A DNA stretch of 64,000 bases, from NCBI RefSeq assembly GCF_008923185.1, contig NZ_WBMT01000016.1:234694-298693 (forward strand), read 5' to 3'. The translations under genes and the position numbers were made by a program. Shown piece after piece: positions 26,216 through 36,057 of the stretch (positions within the stretch are counted from its first letter, which is position 1; each line of letters begins with the position of its first letter). The stretch is from Actinomadura rudentiformis. GTDB taxonomy: Bacteria; Actinomycetota; Actinomycetes; Streptosporangiales; Streptosporangiaceae. Below the pieces are notes generated by a model that ran no database searches, had not been told where the DNA came from, and saw nothing but the letters and a program-made list of their open reading frames with translations.

Positions 26216-27103
26216 TCACGGGCAGCCGTTCGCCCGCGCCAGATCGACGAAGGCGCGGCCCGCCGGGGACAGCGCGGCGGAGTCGTACACCAGCCCGTAG
26301 GCCCGGCTGATCCGTGGTTCGAGGGACCGCACGACGGCTCCGCGGGCCGCGGCGGCCTCGGCCATCGACCGTTCGAGGAACGTGGCGCCCACCCCGGCGA
26401 GGACGAAGGGCAGCCGGGCTTCGCGGTGTTCCACGACGACGGACGGGTGGATGGCCCGGCCCGCGGCGGTGACCGCCTGCTCGATCTCGCCGACCGCCAG
26501 GGAACTGCCCTGCGGCACGGTCACGTGCGAGATGTCCGGCAGCTCGGCGAGCGGCAGCGGATCGTCCGGAGGCGCCGCCGATCCGGGCGGAAGGACGAGC
26601 CAGTACTCCTGTACGCCGAGCTCGCAGACGTCCAGCCCGGCCTGGTCCGTCGCCGGCAGGTGGCAGACCACGATCTCGCAGTGCCCCTCCTTGATCAGGG
26701 AGGCCGCCATCGCCTCGTCACGGAGATCCCCGATCCTGATGGCGGCCTTCGGGAACTCCCTGCGGAAGGCGCCGACCAGGCGCGCCACGGGATCGGCCGA
26801 CAACGCGGACATGGCGAAGATGTCCAGCCGCCCCCGAGGCCGCCCCGCCGCGTCGACGAGCGAGCCCTCCGCGGCGACGACGTCGCGCAGGATGCGCCGT
26901 GCGGGGCCGACGAGGCTGTGCCCGGCCGAGGTGAGCACCATGCCGCGGCCGATGCGGTGGAACAGCTGCACGCCGAGCTCGCGTTCGAGGCCCTGAACGG
27001 CCTGCGAGATGGTGGGCTGGGCGACGTCGAGCACGGCCGCCGCGGCGTTGATGCCGTTGTGGTCGACGACCGCGAGAAAGTACTTGATCTGGTGCAGGTC
27101 CAC
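26216..27103 (-). CDS. LysR-family transcriptional regulator
   Basis: A 295-residue LysR protein. The helix-turn-helix is in the first 60 residues (VDLHQIKYFLAVVDHNGINAAAAVLDVAQPTISQAVQGLERELG). The effector domain starts at RGRLDIFAMSALSADPVARLV, which parallels RLELAVLSTLSADPLPELT in the first LysR; the two are close paralogs. The start is the GTG at 27103; no clear ribosome binding site is visible, so a leaderless or weak start is possible. It is convergent with the ligase and lies downstream of the SDR/thiolase pair. Confidence 0.88.
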   Translation of the reverse strand: MDLHQIKYFLAVVDHNGINAAAAVLDVAQPTISQAVQGLERELGVQLFHRIGRGMVLTSAGHSLVGPARRILRDVVAAEGSLVDAAGRPRGRLDIFAMSALSADPVARLVGAFRREFPKAAIRIGDLRDEAMAASLIKEGHCEIVVCHLPATDQAGLDVCELGVQEYWLVLPPGSAAPPDDPLPLAELPDISHVTVPQGSSLAVGEIEQAVTAAGRAIHPSVVVEHREARLPFVLAGVGATFLERSMAEAAAARGAVVRSLEPRISRAYGLVYDSAALSPAGRAFVDLARANGCP

Positions 27104-27177
27104 GGGGCCGACTGTATCCCCGGCGCCACGTTCGGCAGAGGCCCGGACGGGCCGCCGGGGAGCCCGGTCGCGGGAGG

Positions 27178-27942
27178 TCAGCGCGGTGCCATGCGGATGG
27201 CGCCGTCGAGGCGGATGGTCTCCCCGTTGAGGTAGCCGTTCTCCAGGATCTGGCACGCCAACTGCCCGAACTCGTCCGCCTGCCCAAGCCGGGCGGGGTT
27301 GGGGACACTGGCCTCAAGCGCCGTCCGCACGTCATCCCGGAGGCGGGCCAACAGGGGAGTGTCCATCACGCCCGGCGCGATCGTGCACACCCGGATCGAC
27401 CTGCTGGCCAGGTCACGAGCCGCCGTCAAGGTCATCCCCACGATGCCCGCCTTCGCGGCGGTGTACGGGATCTGCCCGATCTGGCCCTCATACGCAGCCA
27501 CCGAGGCGGTCAGCACGATGGCGCCGCGTTCGCCGCCGATTTCCTCGTGGCGGGCCATGCGCGCCGCGGCGAGCCGCAGCGCGTTGAACGAGCCGATCAG
27601 GTTGAGCTTGATCACCCATTCGAAGTCCTCGACCGAGCCGGGGGCGCCGTCCTTGTCGAGCAGCCGGAGCCTCCGGCCGGCACCCGCGCAGTGCACGAGC
27701 CCCCGCAGGTCCCCGAAGTCGTCGGCCGCGTCGAGCGCCGCCGCGAACTGGTCGGCGTCGGTGACGTCCGCCGCAACGAACCGGGCAGCCTCACCAAGCG
27801 CCTTGGCTGCCTCCGCACCATCTGAGATGGGCAGATCGATGAGGGTGACCTTGCCGCCTGCCTCGACCACCCGGCGGGCCGTCGCCAGCCCCAGGCCGGA
27901 GGCGCCGCCGCTGACGGCGACAGAGAGTCCTTCCAGACGCAT
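27178..27942 (-). CDS. SDR-family 3-hydroxyacyl-CoA dehydrogenase
   Basis: A 254-residue short-chain dehydrogenase like type-10 17beta-hydroxysteroid/3-hydroxyacyl-CoA dehydrogenase. The cofactor loop is SGGASGLG, an acidic residue ends the second strand (TLIDLP, NAD preference), and the catalytic residues are in LTASVAAYEGQIGQIPYTAAKAG. The ending NGETIRLDGAIRMAPR is typical of the group. The ATG at 27942 follows AAAGGA. It follows the thiolase by 14 bases and probably oxidises a 3-hydroxyacyl-CoA to the thiolase substrate. Confidence 0.88.
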   Translation of the reverse strand: MRLEGLSVAVSGGASGLGLATARRVVEAGGKVTLIDLPISDGAEAAKALGEAARFVAADVTDADQFAAALDAADDFGDLRGLVHCAGAGRRLRLLDKDGAPGSVEDFEWVIKLNLIGSFNALRLAAARMARHEEIGGERGAIVLTASVAAYEGQIGQIPYTAAKAGIVGMTLTAARDLASRSIRVCTIAPGVMDTPLLARLRDDVRTALEASVPNPARLGQADEFGQLACQILENGYLNGETIRLDGAIRMAPR

Positions 27943-27956
27943 GTGCGCGGATCCTT

Positions 27957-29087
27957 TCAGAGCAATTCGAGGATGGTGGCGTTGGCCATGCCGCCTGCTT
28001 CGCACATGGTCTGCAGCCCGTACCGGTGGCCCTGGTCCTTCATGTGGTGCACGAGCCGCGTCATCAGGACGGCCCCGGAACCGCCCAGCGGGTGCCCGAC
28101 GGCGATCGCCCCGCCCAGGGGATTGAGCCGATCATCGGAGGCGCCGGTCTCCGCCTGCCAGGCCAGCGGCACCGGCGCGAAGGCCTCGTTGACCTCGAAC
28201 GCGCCGATGTCGTCGATGCGCAGCCCGGACTTCTTGAGCACCTTGGCCGTGGCCTCGATCGGCGCGGTCAGCATGATGACCGGATCGTCGCCGGCCAGCG
28301 CGACCGTGTGCACGCGGGCGATCGGCCGCAGCCCACGCGCCCGGGCGATGTCACTGGACGTGATGAGGAGGGCGCCCGCCCCATCGGAGATCTGCGAGGC
28401 GTTGCCGGCGGTGATCACACCGTCGTCGCGGAACGCGGTCTTCAACCCGCCGAGCGTCTCCACCGAGGATCCACGGCGAATGCCCTCATCTGCCTTCAGC
28501 TCGCCCACCGGGGCGAGCTGCCCGTCGAGCGCACCGGAGTCGACGGCCGCGGCGGCCCTGGCATGCGATCGGGCCGAATACTCGTCGAGCCGGCGCCTGG
28601 AGAAGCCCCACCGCTCGGCGACCATCTCGGCCCCGATGCCCTGGTTGAAGCCGGATACGCCATAGCGTTCCAGCACCTCATCCGGATACGGCCGGCCGTC
28701 CCGCCCGGCCGAGCCCATGGGCACGCGGCTCATCGACTCGACACCACCGGCGATCACGAAGTCGTAGTGCCCGGCGATGACACCCGCCGCCGCGAAATGG
28801 ACCGCCTGCTGGCTGGAGCCGCACCGCCGGTCGACCGCCGTGCTGGGCACCGACTCGGGCCACCCCGCCGCCAGCACGGCGATCCGGCCGATGTTGCCCG
28901 ACTGGTCGCCGACCTGGCTGACACACCCCCACACGACATCGTCGATCTCGGCCGGCTCGACCCCGGCACGTTCGGCGAGCGCCTTCAGAACATGTGCCGA
29001 GAGATTCGCGGGGTGAACGCCCGCCAAGGCTCCGTTGCGTTTTCCGACGGGCGTACGAACCGCGTCGACGATGACCGCGTCCCTCAC
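27957..29087 (-). CDS. thiolase (acetyl-CoA acyltransferase)
   Basis: A 376-residue thiolase. The nucleophile is Cys about 89 in AVDRRCGSSQQAVHFAA; IAVGHPLGGSGAVLM contains the active-site His, and GLQTMCEAGGMANA the second Cys. The GTG start at 29087 follows AAGGAGAATC. It is the first gene of a two-gene operon with the SDR. Together with the thiolase at 13270, the locus has two enzymes for the final cleavage step. Confidence 0.92.
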   Translation of the reverse strand: MRDAVIVDAVRTPVGKRNGALAGVHPANLSAHVLKALAERAGVEPAEIDDVVWGCVSQVGDQSGNIGRIAVLAAGWPESVPSTAVDRRCGSSQQAVHFAAAGVIAGHYDFVIAGGVESMSRVPMGSAGRDGRPYPDEVLERYGVSGFNQGIGAEMVAERWGFSRRRLDEYSARSHARAAAAVDSGALDGQLAPVGELKADEGIRRGSSVETLGGLKTAFRDDGVITAGNASQISDGAGALLITSSDIARARGLRPIARVHTVALAGDDPVIMLTAPIEATAKVLKKSGLRIDDIGAFEVNEAFAPVPLAWQAETGASDDRLNPLGGAIAVGHPLGGSGAVLMTRLVHHMKDQGHRYGLQTMCEAGGMANATILELL

Positions 29088-29274
29088 GATTCTCCTTAGA
29101 CAGGCCTGCCAAAGCCCTTTGAACCAATCACACGCCGCCGCCCCGAGACCAAGTCCTGATTGCGATCAGAGCCATCACCCAGACCTATGTACGCCCTGCT
29201 GCCCGACCTGGCCTCCGGCACCATCCGCGACCTGCGCGATCCGGACGGTGCCGGAGATGACGACGAGATATGAC

Positions 29275-29820
29275 CTACTGCTCGGGCTGGTAGACCAGGA
29301 TGACCAGGCCGGAGCTGAACGTCTTGCTCTCCAGCAGCTTCAGCTTCGCCTTCGACTCACGCCTGAACAGCGGCTCACCCTCACCGATGATGAGGGGGTG
29401 CACCCACAGGTGGTACTCGTCGAGCAGCCCGGCTTGCGACAACGCGTCAGTCAGCTGCCCGTTGCCGTAGATGATGATGTCGCGGCCCGGCTGCTGCTTG
29501 AGCTTGGTGACCTCCTCGACGAGGTTCTCGCCCCTGATGATGGTGGAGGTGCCCCAGTTGTCGGCCTTCTCCAGGGTGTCGCTGACCACGTAATGGTGCA
29601 TGCCGTTGATCCGGTCGGAGAACTCGTCGCTGGGCCTGGTCGGCCAGACCGACGCGAACCCCTCGTAGGTGACCCGTCCCGCCAGCAGGGCGTCCGACCT
29701 GCGCATCAGGTCCAGGGCGTACTGGCTGGCATCGTCCGTCCGGTAGTCGAACGACCAGTTCTGCGGCTCGTCGATGTAGCCGTCGAGCGTGGTGTAGGTC
29801 GAAGCGATGACTTTCCTCAT
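29275..29820 (-). CDS. dihydrofolate reductase-fold protein (RibD C-terminal type)
   Basis: A 181-residue protein of the RibD_C/YwjB group. Features are the N-terminal MRKVIASTYTTLDGYI strand, LLAGRVTYEGFASVWP, and DIIIYGNGQLTDALSQAGLLDEYHLWVHPLIIGEGEPLF. Proteins of this group are thought to be NADPH-dependent reductases of unknown substrate. The ATG at 29820 overlaps the FMN-reductase stop (ATGA), so the two form an operon. Confidence 0.85.
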   Translation of the reverse strand: MRKVIASTYTTLDGYIDEPQNWSFDYRTDDASQYALDLMRRSDALLAGRVTYEGFASVWPTRPSDEFSDRINGMHHYVVSDTLEKADNWGTSTIIRGENLVEEVTKLKQQPGRDIIIYGNGQLTDALSQAGLLDEYHLWVHPLIIGEGEPLFRRESKAKLKLLESKTFSSGLVILVYQPEQ

Positions 29821-30407
29821 TGTTCTCTCCACTGGTAGTCGTTTCTGGCGTCCCGCAGCGTGCGGGCCCACCATGACAGCTGGTCAAGCGTGATTCCGGC
29901 CGCCGCATGGCAGCTCGCGCCCCGTTTGGGCCAGGAGCCGTCGGCGTCGAAGAGATCCCAGTAGCAGGGCAGGCTGACCGCCTCGGTGACGGCCACCGCC
30001 CGCAGCACAGCGAAGACCTCGCGGAGCTGGGCGACCGCGTGCAGGCCGCCCGACTCTCTGCCGTACGACACGAAGGCGACCGGTTTGGCCTGCCACTCCG
30101 CGTAGTACCAGTCGATGGCGGTCTTGAGCGGTGCGGGGAAGCTGTGGTTGTACTCGGGGGTCACCACCACGAAGCCGTCCGCCGCGGCCAGCCGCGGAGC
30201 CAGCTCCCGCACCTCGGCGGGCAGTTCCTCGTCCTCGTCGGTGAGGACCTCGGGCAGCCGCGCCTCGGCCAGATCGACGACGTCGACCTCCAGCTCCCTT
30301 CGCCTGCGGGCCTGGGCGGCGAACCACTCGGCCACCGTCGGGCCGAACCTGCCGCTTCTGGTGCTACCGATGATCACCGCCACCCGCAGCCGTTCGTTGC
30401 TTGCCAT
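29817..30407 (-). CDS. NADPH-dependent FMN reductase
   Basis: A 196-residue flavodoxin-like reductase. The FMN phosphate loop is IIGSTRSGRFG, and VVVTPEYNHSFPAPLKTAIDWYY and SYGRESGG are conserved flavin-contact segments. It supplies reduced FMN or reduces quinones or azo compounds. It starts at ATG 30407, whose upstream region is shared with the divergent AfsR-like regulator at 30480. Coupled to the downstream RibD_C-like gene. Confidence 0.88.
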   Translation of the reverse strand: MASNERLRVAVIIGSTRSGRFGPTVAEWFAAQARRRRELEVDVVDLAEARLPEVLTDEDEELPAEVRELAPRLAAADGFVVVTPEYNHSFPAPLKTAIDWYYAEWQAKPVAFVSYGRESGGLHAVAQLREVFAVLRAVAVTEAVSLPCYWDLFDADGSWPKRGASCHAAAGITLDQLSWWARTLRDARNDYQWREQ

Positions 30408-30479
30408 GTGACTACTGTGCTGGGCGGCCCTTACCGTTTCCTTCCACCGCACTTACCGCCCCGGCATAAGGTGGCGGTC

Positions 30480-33400
30480 ATGCGGTTTGGGGTGCTTGGC
30501 CCGCTGATGGTGTGGGACGCGGATGGGGTGCCCGTCACGGTCCGCGGGCTGAAGGTCCGTGCGCTCCTGGCCGACCTGCTTCTGCACGAGGGCCGCCCGG
30601 TGTCGGCCGACCGGCTGGTCGACGACCTGTGGGGAGACGACGCACCCGCCAATCCATCGGCCACGCTGCAGGTCAGGGTCTCGCAGCTGCGCAAGGCGCT
30701 GGGCGATCGGAACCTGGTGGCGCACCGGCCCGCGGGCTATCTGCTGCAGGTGGAGACGGACGCCGTGGACGCGCGCCGGTTCACCGAGCTCACCAAGCAG
30801 GCCGAAGCGGCGAAAGACCCGGGAACGCGGGCCGCGCTGCTGGCCGACGCGCTGGCCCTGTGGCGGGGCCCGGCGTTCGCCGATTTCGCCGACGAGGAGT
30901 TCACCAGGGCGGCGGTCGCCCGGCTGGAAGAGCAGCACCTGACCGCCGTGGAAGCGCACGCCGAGGCCCGGTTGCAGCTGGGAGAACACGCCCTGCTCGC
31001 CGGGGAGCTGGCCGACCTGGTGGCGCGCCATCCGCTGCGTGAGCGGCTGCGTGCCGTACACCTGAAGGCCCTGTATCGGGCCGGACGGCAGAGCGAGGCG
31101 CTGGACAGCTACGCCGACCTGCGCGAACGGCTCGGCGAGGAGCTCGGCCTGGACCCCAGCCCCGAGCTGGCCGAGTTGCAGCGGGCCATCCTCGCCCAGG
31201 ACGCTGACCTCGCTCCAGCGGTACGGCACGCCACCAACCTGCCCGCTCCGCTCACCGAGCTGATCGGACGGGAGGAGTCAGTGGCCGCGGTATCCGCACA
31301 GCTCGGGACGAACCGGCTGGTGACGCTCTGCGGGTCCGGCGGGGTGGGCAAGACGCGGCTGGCCGTGGAGACGGCGGGCCGGCTGGTCTCCGCCCACGGC
31401 GACGGTGTCTGGCTGGTCGAGCTGGCCTCCATGCCCCGGTCCGGCGAGGTGGCCGAGCTCGTGATGGCGGTCATGGAGATCCGCGACCCGGGCGGCGAGC
31501 CGCTCCCGGCACGCGACCGGCTGGCGCGTGCGCTGCGCAACCGGCGGGTGCTGCTGGTGCTGGACAACTGCGAGCACGTCGTGGAACAGGTGGCGGACCT
31601 GGCGGAGGCGCTGCTGCGGGCCGCACCAGAACTCCGGATCCTCGCGACGAGCCGGGAGCCGCTGGCGCTGCCTGGAGAGGTGGTGTGGACCGTGCCGCCG
31701 CTGGAGCACGACAGCGCGGTCCGGCTGTTCGCGGCCAGGGCGGCTGCCGCGCAGAGCGATTTCCGGCTCGACGACTCGACCGCCCCCGCCGTCTCGTTGC
31801 TGTGCAAGCGGCTGGACGGGATCCCGCTGGCGCTGGAGCTGGCCGCCACCAGGGTGCGGGCGCTGGGCGTGGACGGCCTGGTGGACCGGCTGGACGACCG
31901 CTTCAGGCTGCTGGCGACCGGGCATCGGGGTGCGCCTCCCCGCCAGAAGACGCTGACCGCCATGATCGACTGGAGCTGGGAGCTGCTGACCGAGCAGGAG
32001 CGGCTCGTGCTGCGCCGCCTGGCCGTACACGCCGACGGGTGCGTCCTGGAGGCGGCCGAGGCCGTGTGCCCCGGCGATGGCGTGACCGCCGATGACGTCC
32101 TCGACCTGCTCGCCCGCCTCGTCGACCGGTCGCTGGTGGCAAGGGCGGGGAACCGCTTCCGCCTGCTGGAGTCGGTCGCCGCCTACTGCGTGGAACGCAT
32201 GCGAGAGGCGGGCGACCTGAATGAGGTACGGCACCGCCACCATGCTCATTACACCGATCTCGCTGAACGAGCCGTCCCCCACCTCCACGGCCCCGACCAG
32301 CGCCAGTGGCTTGGCCTGCTCGACGCGGAGGCCGCGAACCTCCGCGCCGTCGTGGACGGCGCTCACCCGGAGCTGGCCCTCCGTCTCGCCAATGCCCTCA
32401 CCTGGTACTGGTACCTCCGCGGCCGCCTGACCGAAGCCAGGCGCTCACTCGAAACCGCCCTCACCGCAGCGGGTGGCGGGGACGCGAAAAAGGTAACGGG
32501 GTCCGTGGCGATGGCGTGGCTTGTGGGCATCTCCGTTCTGAACGGTGGGAGTGCCGAGTGGGCCGCACGCCGGGAGCAGGCAGCCGAGGTGTTCGCCGGA
32601 GAGCTGGGCGAGCGGGCCAGGGCCGCGTGGTTCCTGGCCTTCGCGCTGGTGAACCTGGGCGAGATGGAAGCCGCTGAAGACCTGCTCGACAGGGCTCTGG
32701 AGGCCCTGCGCGCCACGGGCGACCGGTGGGGCGAGGCTGCGGCGCTGAGCACTCGCGCCCAGTTCGCGCACGTACGTGGCGACCTGACCGTACTCGAGCG
32801 GGCAGCGACCAGAAGCGCGGAGCTGTTCACCGAGCTCGGCGACCGATGGGGTCAACTGCAGGCCTCGGGCTGGCTGGGCGGCCTGGCAGAACTGACCGGC
32901 GACAACGACCGCGCCGCCAGGCTGCACGAGGCAGGTGTGCACATGGCGGAGGAGCTGGGCCTGTGGCCGGAGGTCAGCGGTCAACTCGCCTGGCTCGGCT
33001 GGACCCATGTGCAACTGGGCGACTACGCGAAGGCCTGGAAGCTGTGCGAGCGCGCTCTCCGCCTCGCCACGGAGCAGGACCACGCGGGCGGCGAGATCCT
33101 CGCAGAGATCGTCCTCGGCTACGCCGCCCGCAGGCAGGGCGAGCTCGATCTCGCCGAGGAACACCTCGGCAACCTGGTACGGCGGGCGAAGTCAGGAGGT
33201 GGCGCCGAGCCCCTGTACCTCTCGATGGTCCTGGTCGAACTGGGCTTCACCGCCGAGGAACGCGGCGACGCCGAGGCCGCCCGCGCCCTGCACCTGGAGG
33301 CGTACAGCGCGGCACGCAAGCTCGACGCCCCGCGCAGCGCGGTCGCCGCCGCGGAGGGCCTGGCCGGGGCCATGGCCCTCGCGGGCGCCCACGCCCACGC

Positions 33401-33581
33401 CGCCCGGCTCCTCGGTGCGGCGGCTGCGTCCCGAGAGGCCACCGCCCTCCCGCAGTCCCCAGCGGAACGTGCCGACGCCGACAGAATCGCCGCGACCTGC
33501 CGCCAGATCCTGGGCGAAGAGATCTTCACCACTGAATACACCGCCGGCCGCCACCAGACCCTGGCCGAGACGATCACATGA
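30480..33581 (+). CDS. AfsR-type regulator: BTAD, NB-ARC ATPase and TPR repeats
   Basis: A 1033-residue regulator. The N-terminus is a winged helix of the OmpR/SARP type (MRFGVLGPLMVWDADGVPVTV, SQLRKALGDRNLVAHRPAGYLL). A BTAD domain covers about residues 95-245. The NB-ARC part has the P-loop CGSGGVGKTRLAVE at about 280, the Walker B stretch LLVLDNCEHV and TSREPLALPGE. The last 350 residues contain helical TPR-like repeats. It is likely a cytoplasmic nucleotide-dependent activator. Divergent from the FMN-reductase operon, which may be its target. Confidence 0.9.
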   Translation: MRFGVLGPLMVWDADGVPVTVRGLKVRALLADLLLHEGRPVSADRLVDDLWGDDAPANPSATLQVRVSQLRKALGDRNLVAHRPAGYLLQVETDAVDARRFTELTKQAEAAKDPGTRAALLADALALWRGPAFADFADEEFTRAAVARLEEQHLTAVEAHAEARLQLGEHALLAGELADLVARHPLRERLRAVHLKALYRAGRQSEALDSYADLRERLGEELGLDPSPELAELQRAILAQDADLAPAVRHATNLPAPLTELIGREESVAAVSAQLGTNRLVTLCGSGGVGKTRLAVETAGRLVSAHGDGVWLVELASMPRSGEVAELVMAVMEIRDPGGEPLPARDRLARALRNRRVLLVLDNCEHVVEQVADLAEALLRAAPELRILATSREPLALPGEVVWTVPPLEHDSAVRLFAARAAAAQSDFRLDDSTAPAVSLLCKRLDGIPLALELAATRVRALGVDGLVDRLDDRFRLLATGHRGAPPRQKTLTAMIDWSWELLTEQERLVLRRLAVHADGCVLEAAEAVCPGDGVTADDVLDLLARLVDRSLVARAGNRFRLLESVAAYCVERMREAGDLNEVRHRHHAHYTDLAERAVPHLHGPDQRQWLGLLDAEAANLRAVVDGAHPELALRLANALTWYWYLRGRLTEARRSLETALTAAGGGDAKKVTGSVAMAWLVGISVLNGGSAEWAARREQAAEVFAGELGERARAAWFLAFALVNLGEMEAAEDLLDRALEALRATGDRWGEAAALSTRAQFAHVRGDLTVLERAATRSAELFTELGDRWGQLQASGWLGGLAELTGDNDRAARLHEAGVHMAEELGLWPEVSGQLAWLGWTHVQLGDYAKAWKLCERALRLATEQDHAGGEILAEIVLGYAARRQGELDLAEEHLGNLVRRAKSGGGAEPLYLSMVLVELGFTAEERGDAEAARALHLEAYSAARKLDAPRSAVAAAEGLAGAMALAGAHAHAARLLGAAAASREATALPQSPAERADADRIAATCRQILGEEIFTTEYTAGRHQTLAETIT

Positions 33582-34005
33582 ACACGTCGTGGATGACCTT
33601 TGTCGGGATCTCGGACTTGGGCTTGCCTGGCCAGGGCGGCGCGTTCAAGCGCGGGTAGGCGGCGCCGTTGGCGCCCACGAGGGCCCGATGACCCAAGGGC
33701 TTCTTCAGGTCCACCCGGAAACTGCGGCTCACGAGGAGCGCGATGCAGTTCCCCTTCTTCGTGGTCACGCGGAGGGCGACCCTGACCCGGGGAGCCGTCT
33801 CGGAGACCCGGATCTCGGCGGACTGATCACAGGCGCCACCGGGCGCCATCAGCTCGATGTGGCGCTGGTCCGCGCTGACCCACGCTCGCGCGCCGTCATT
33901 CCCCTCTTCGGCTGCGTTGACCTCTTTCGTGGAGCTGTCATCGGACAAGCCGCAGGACGCCGTCAGGAGGACGGCGAGGACAAGAAGCGTCTTCTTCAAG
34001 GCCAC
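33574..34005 (-). CDS. putative lipoprotein
   Basis: A 143-residue secreted protein. The signal peptide MALKKTLLVLAVLLTASC ends in a lipobox with Cys about residue 18. The mature domain is mixed beta, with two further cysteines (GGACDQS and KGNCIAL) that could pair. The start is GTG 34005, although TTG at 33999 would also serve. It overlaps the 3' end of the AfsR-like gene by eight bases. No family was recognised. Confidence 0.6.
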   Translation of the reverse strand: MALKKTLLVLAVLLTASCGLSDDSSTKEVNAAEEGNDGARAWVSADQRHIELMAPGGACDQSAEIRVSETAPRVRVALRVTTKKGNCIALLVSRSFRVDLKKPLGHRALVGANGAAYPRLNAPPWPGKPKSEIPTKVIHDVFM

Positions 34006-34051
34006 CCCCCACTACCGCTGCCGGCCGCCGTAGGTGAGATGGACCATACAA

Positions 34052-34597
34052 CTACTGACCTGCTTGCGTGGGCGGGTCGGTTTCCGAGGGCTTTTGGGCC
34101 GGGTCGGCGGCGGTAAGGGTGAGGGCCGTCTCGTACTGGTGGCGGGAGAAGACGAACGGCCCGAGCGTCGCCGACAGGTCCCAGTCCCTGTGGTTGTTGC
34201 GGAACCCCGACCAGCGGACCTCCGTGTCCGTGAGCTCGATCCTGGCCAGCAGCGCCCAGCACTCCGCGATGCCGCAGGTGCATCCGAGCAGCATGGTCTC
34301 GCCGTCGTCCTGGTTGTAGGCGACCTCGACGGGCTCGCCCAGGTAGTGCCGGGTCGGCCAGCCTGTCCAGCGCCCGAGAAATTCGCTGTAGTCGCCCGCG
34401 AGCAATGGAGCCGCCTCGGGTGCGAACTCCTCAGCGCGTTCGAGCTGCTCGTACCGCGCGTACGGAAGCTCAGCCTCGCGGACGAGGTCGAGGAGCAGGA
34501 CGCCGTCTATGAGGACCTCGACCAGCCCGTGACCGGGCACCCGGAACTCGATCTCGTGCATTCGGTCTGTGTACGGCATCGACGGCGAAGCGTCCAC
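34052..34597 (-). CDS. hypothetical protein
   Basis: A protein of about 170-181 residues without signal peptide or membrane segment. Three starts are possible (GTG 34597, ATG 34579, ATG 34561); none has a clear ribosome binding site. The conserved-looking part begins HEIEFRVPGHGLVEVLIDGVLLLDLV and contains LLGCTCGIAECWALLARI with three cysteines close together. This wording recurs in actinobacterial hypothetical proteins of unknown function; the cysteine cluster might bind a metal, but that is a guess. Confidence 0.6.
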   Translation of the reverse strand: MDASPSMPYTDRMHEIEFRVPGHGLVEVLIDGVLLLDLVREAELPYARYEQLERAEEFAPEAAPLLAGDYSEFLGRWTGWPTRHYLGEPVEVAYNQDDGETMLLGCTCGIAECWALLARIELTDTEVRWSGFRNNHRDWDLSATLGPFVFSRHQYETALTLTAADPAQKPSETDPPTQAGQ

Positions 34598-34603
34598 ACG
34601 ATT

Positions 34604-36019
34604 TCAGTCCCGCGGCCCATAGGGGAGGAGCGCGATCACCAGTGCGCCGATCACTGCGACGGCGGCGCCCGCGAGGTAGGCGGCGTGGTAGCCGTCGAGC
34701 ACGCCGGCGGCGTTCGCGGTGGTGTCGGCCGCCTGGGAGACGGTCACCAGTGCCGCGACGCCGAGGCTGCCGCCGAGTTGCTGCGCGGTGACGTTCAGCG
34801 CGCCCGCGACGCCGTGCCGTTCCAGAGGGACATCGGTGAGCGATGCCGCCGTGAGCGCGGCGAAGGCCAGGCCCTGACCCACGCTCATGACGGCGATGCC
34901 GGGGAGGACGTGCGGCAGGTAGGCGCCCTCGACCGGGGTACGCGTCCAGAGGGCACCGACGCCCGCGGCGATGAGGAGCAGCCCGCTGACGATCAGCGGG
35001 CGCTGCCCGACCCGGGTCAGAACGCGGCCGGCGACGTTGGCGGAGACCATGACGATGAGCCCCATCGGCACGATCGCCAGGCCGGACTCCAGCGGCGAGT
35101 ATCCCAGCATCCCCTGCATGTAGAGGGGGGCGAAGAACAGGAGGCCGAGCACGGGCGTGAAGAACGTCACCGCGGCCAGCGTCGCTGCCCGCACCGGCGC
35201 GGAACGGAAGATCGTCCACGGCAGCAGCGGCTCGGAGGCGCGCTGCTCCCAGAGCGCGAATCCGCCGAGCAGCACAATGGCGGCGGCCAGCGGAGCCCAG
35301 GTTCGCACGTCATTCCACCCATTGGTGGAGGCGTTGCCGACGCCGTAGACCGCCGACACCAGGCCGAGGGTGGCGAGGACGGCGCCCTGCAGATCCATAC
35401 CTTGCGCGAGCGAGGTGCCGCGCGGAAGCACGCCGTGCACCATCAGCAGGACGCCGAGGGACGTCGCCGTGAGCACGGCGAACACCGAGCGCCATCCGAA
35501 GGCGTCGGTCAGGACGCCTCCCAGCACGAGGCCGCCGCTGAAGCTGGAAGCCCCGACAGAGGTGTAGACGGCCAGGGCGCGGTTGCGGAGGGGGCCTTCA
35601 GGAAACAGCTGGGTCACCAGGGCGAGCGAGGCGGGTCCGGACAGGGCGGCTCCGAGGCCCTGCCCAGCCCGGGCGACGACGAGCACCTCGGCGCTCGGAG
35701 CCACTGCGGCGGCGGCCGCGCAGGCGGTGAAGATGCCCATGCCGAGTGCGAAGACGAACCGCCGGCCCAGGACGTCCGCCGCCCTGCCGCCGAAGAGCAG
35801 GAACCCCGCGAAGGTGGCCGCGTACAGAGTGATCGTCCATTGCAGCAGAGCGTCGTCCATGGCGAACCGCTGTCCGATCACCGGCAGTGCGGAGTTCACG
35901 ACGGCGACGCTGCCGGTGTCGATGGCGAGACCCGCCGCCAGGACGACAAGGGCCAGCCAGGTGCGCCGGGTGACGGCGCCGGGCGGCCCTTCCCGGCGAA
36001 GGGCGAGGTTCGTGGTCAC
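34604..36019 (-). CDS. MFS exporter, DHA2 (EmrB/QacA-like) family
   Basis: A 471-residue transporter with about 14 hydrophobic segments. The DHA2 antiporter motif LAIDTGSVAVVNSALPVIGQRF is in the first helix, and LLFGGRAADVLGRRFVF is motif A. The GTG start at 36019 follows GGAG at eight bases. It exports a drug-like or toxic compound driven by protons. The hypothetical gene downstream lies seven bases from its end and may be cotranscribed. Confidence 0.9.
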   Translation of the reverse strand: MTTNLALRREGPPGAVTRRTWLALVVLAAGLAIDTGSVAVVNSALPVIGQRFAMDDALLQWTITLYAATFAGFLLFGGRAADVLGRRFVFALGMGIFTACAAAAAVAPSAEVLVVARAGQGLGAALSGPASLALVTQLFPEGPLRNRALAVYTSVGASSFSGGLVLGGVLTDAFGWRSVFAVLTATSLGVLLMVHGVLPRGTSLAQGMDLQGAVLATLGLVSAVYGVGNASTNGWNDVRTWAPLAAAIVLLGGFALWEQRASEPLLPWTIFRSAPVRAATLAAVTFFTPVLGLLFFAPLYMQGMLGYSPLESGLAIVPMGLIVMVSANVAGRVLTRVGQRPLIVSGLLLIAAGVGALWTRTPVEGAYLPHVLPGIAVMSVGQGLAFAALTAASLTDVPLERHGVAGALNVTAQQLGGSLGVAALVTVSQAADTTANAAGVLDGYHAAYLAGAAVAVIGALVIALLPYGPRD

Positions 36020-36057
36020 GTGCGCTCCTACCTGAAGGCGGGGGAGAGGGCCGGCGA

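Noticed and set aside
29187..29273. A 28-codon ORF (MYALLPDLASGTIRDL...) ending just before the DHFR-fold gene
   Set aside because: Too short, without a ribosome binding site or recognised family. It may be a relic of a gene end, but nothing confirms it.
33653..34987. Idea that lipoprotein 33574 and the AfsR-like gene form a functional pair
   Set aside because: They are convergent and only share a few bases at the 3' ends; no evidence of a joint role.
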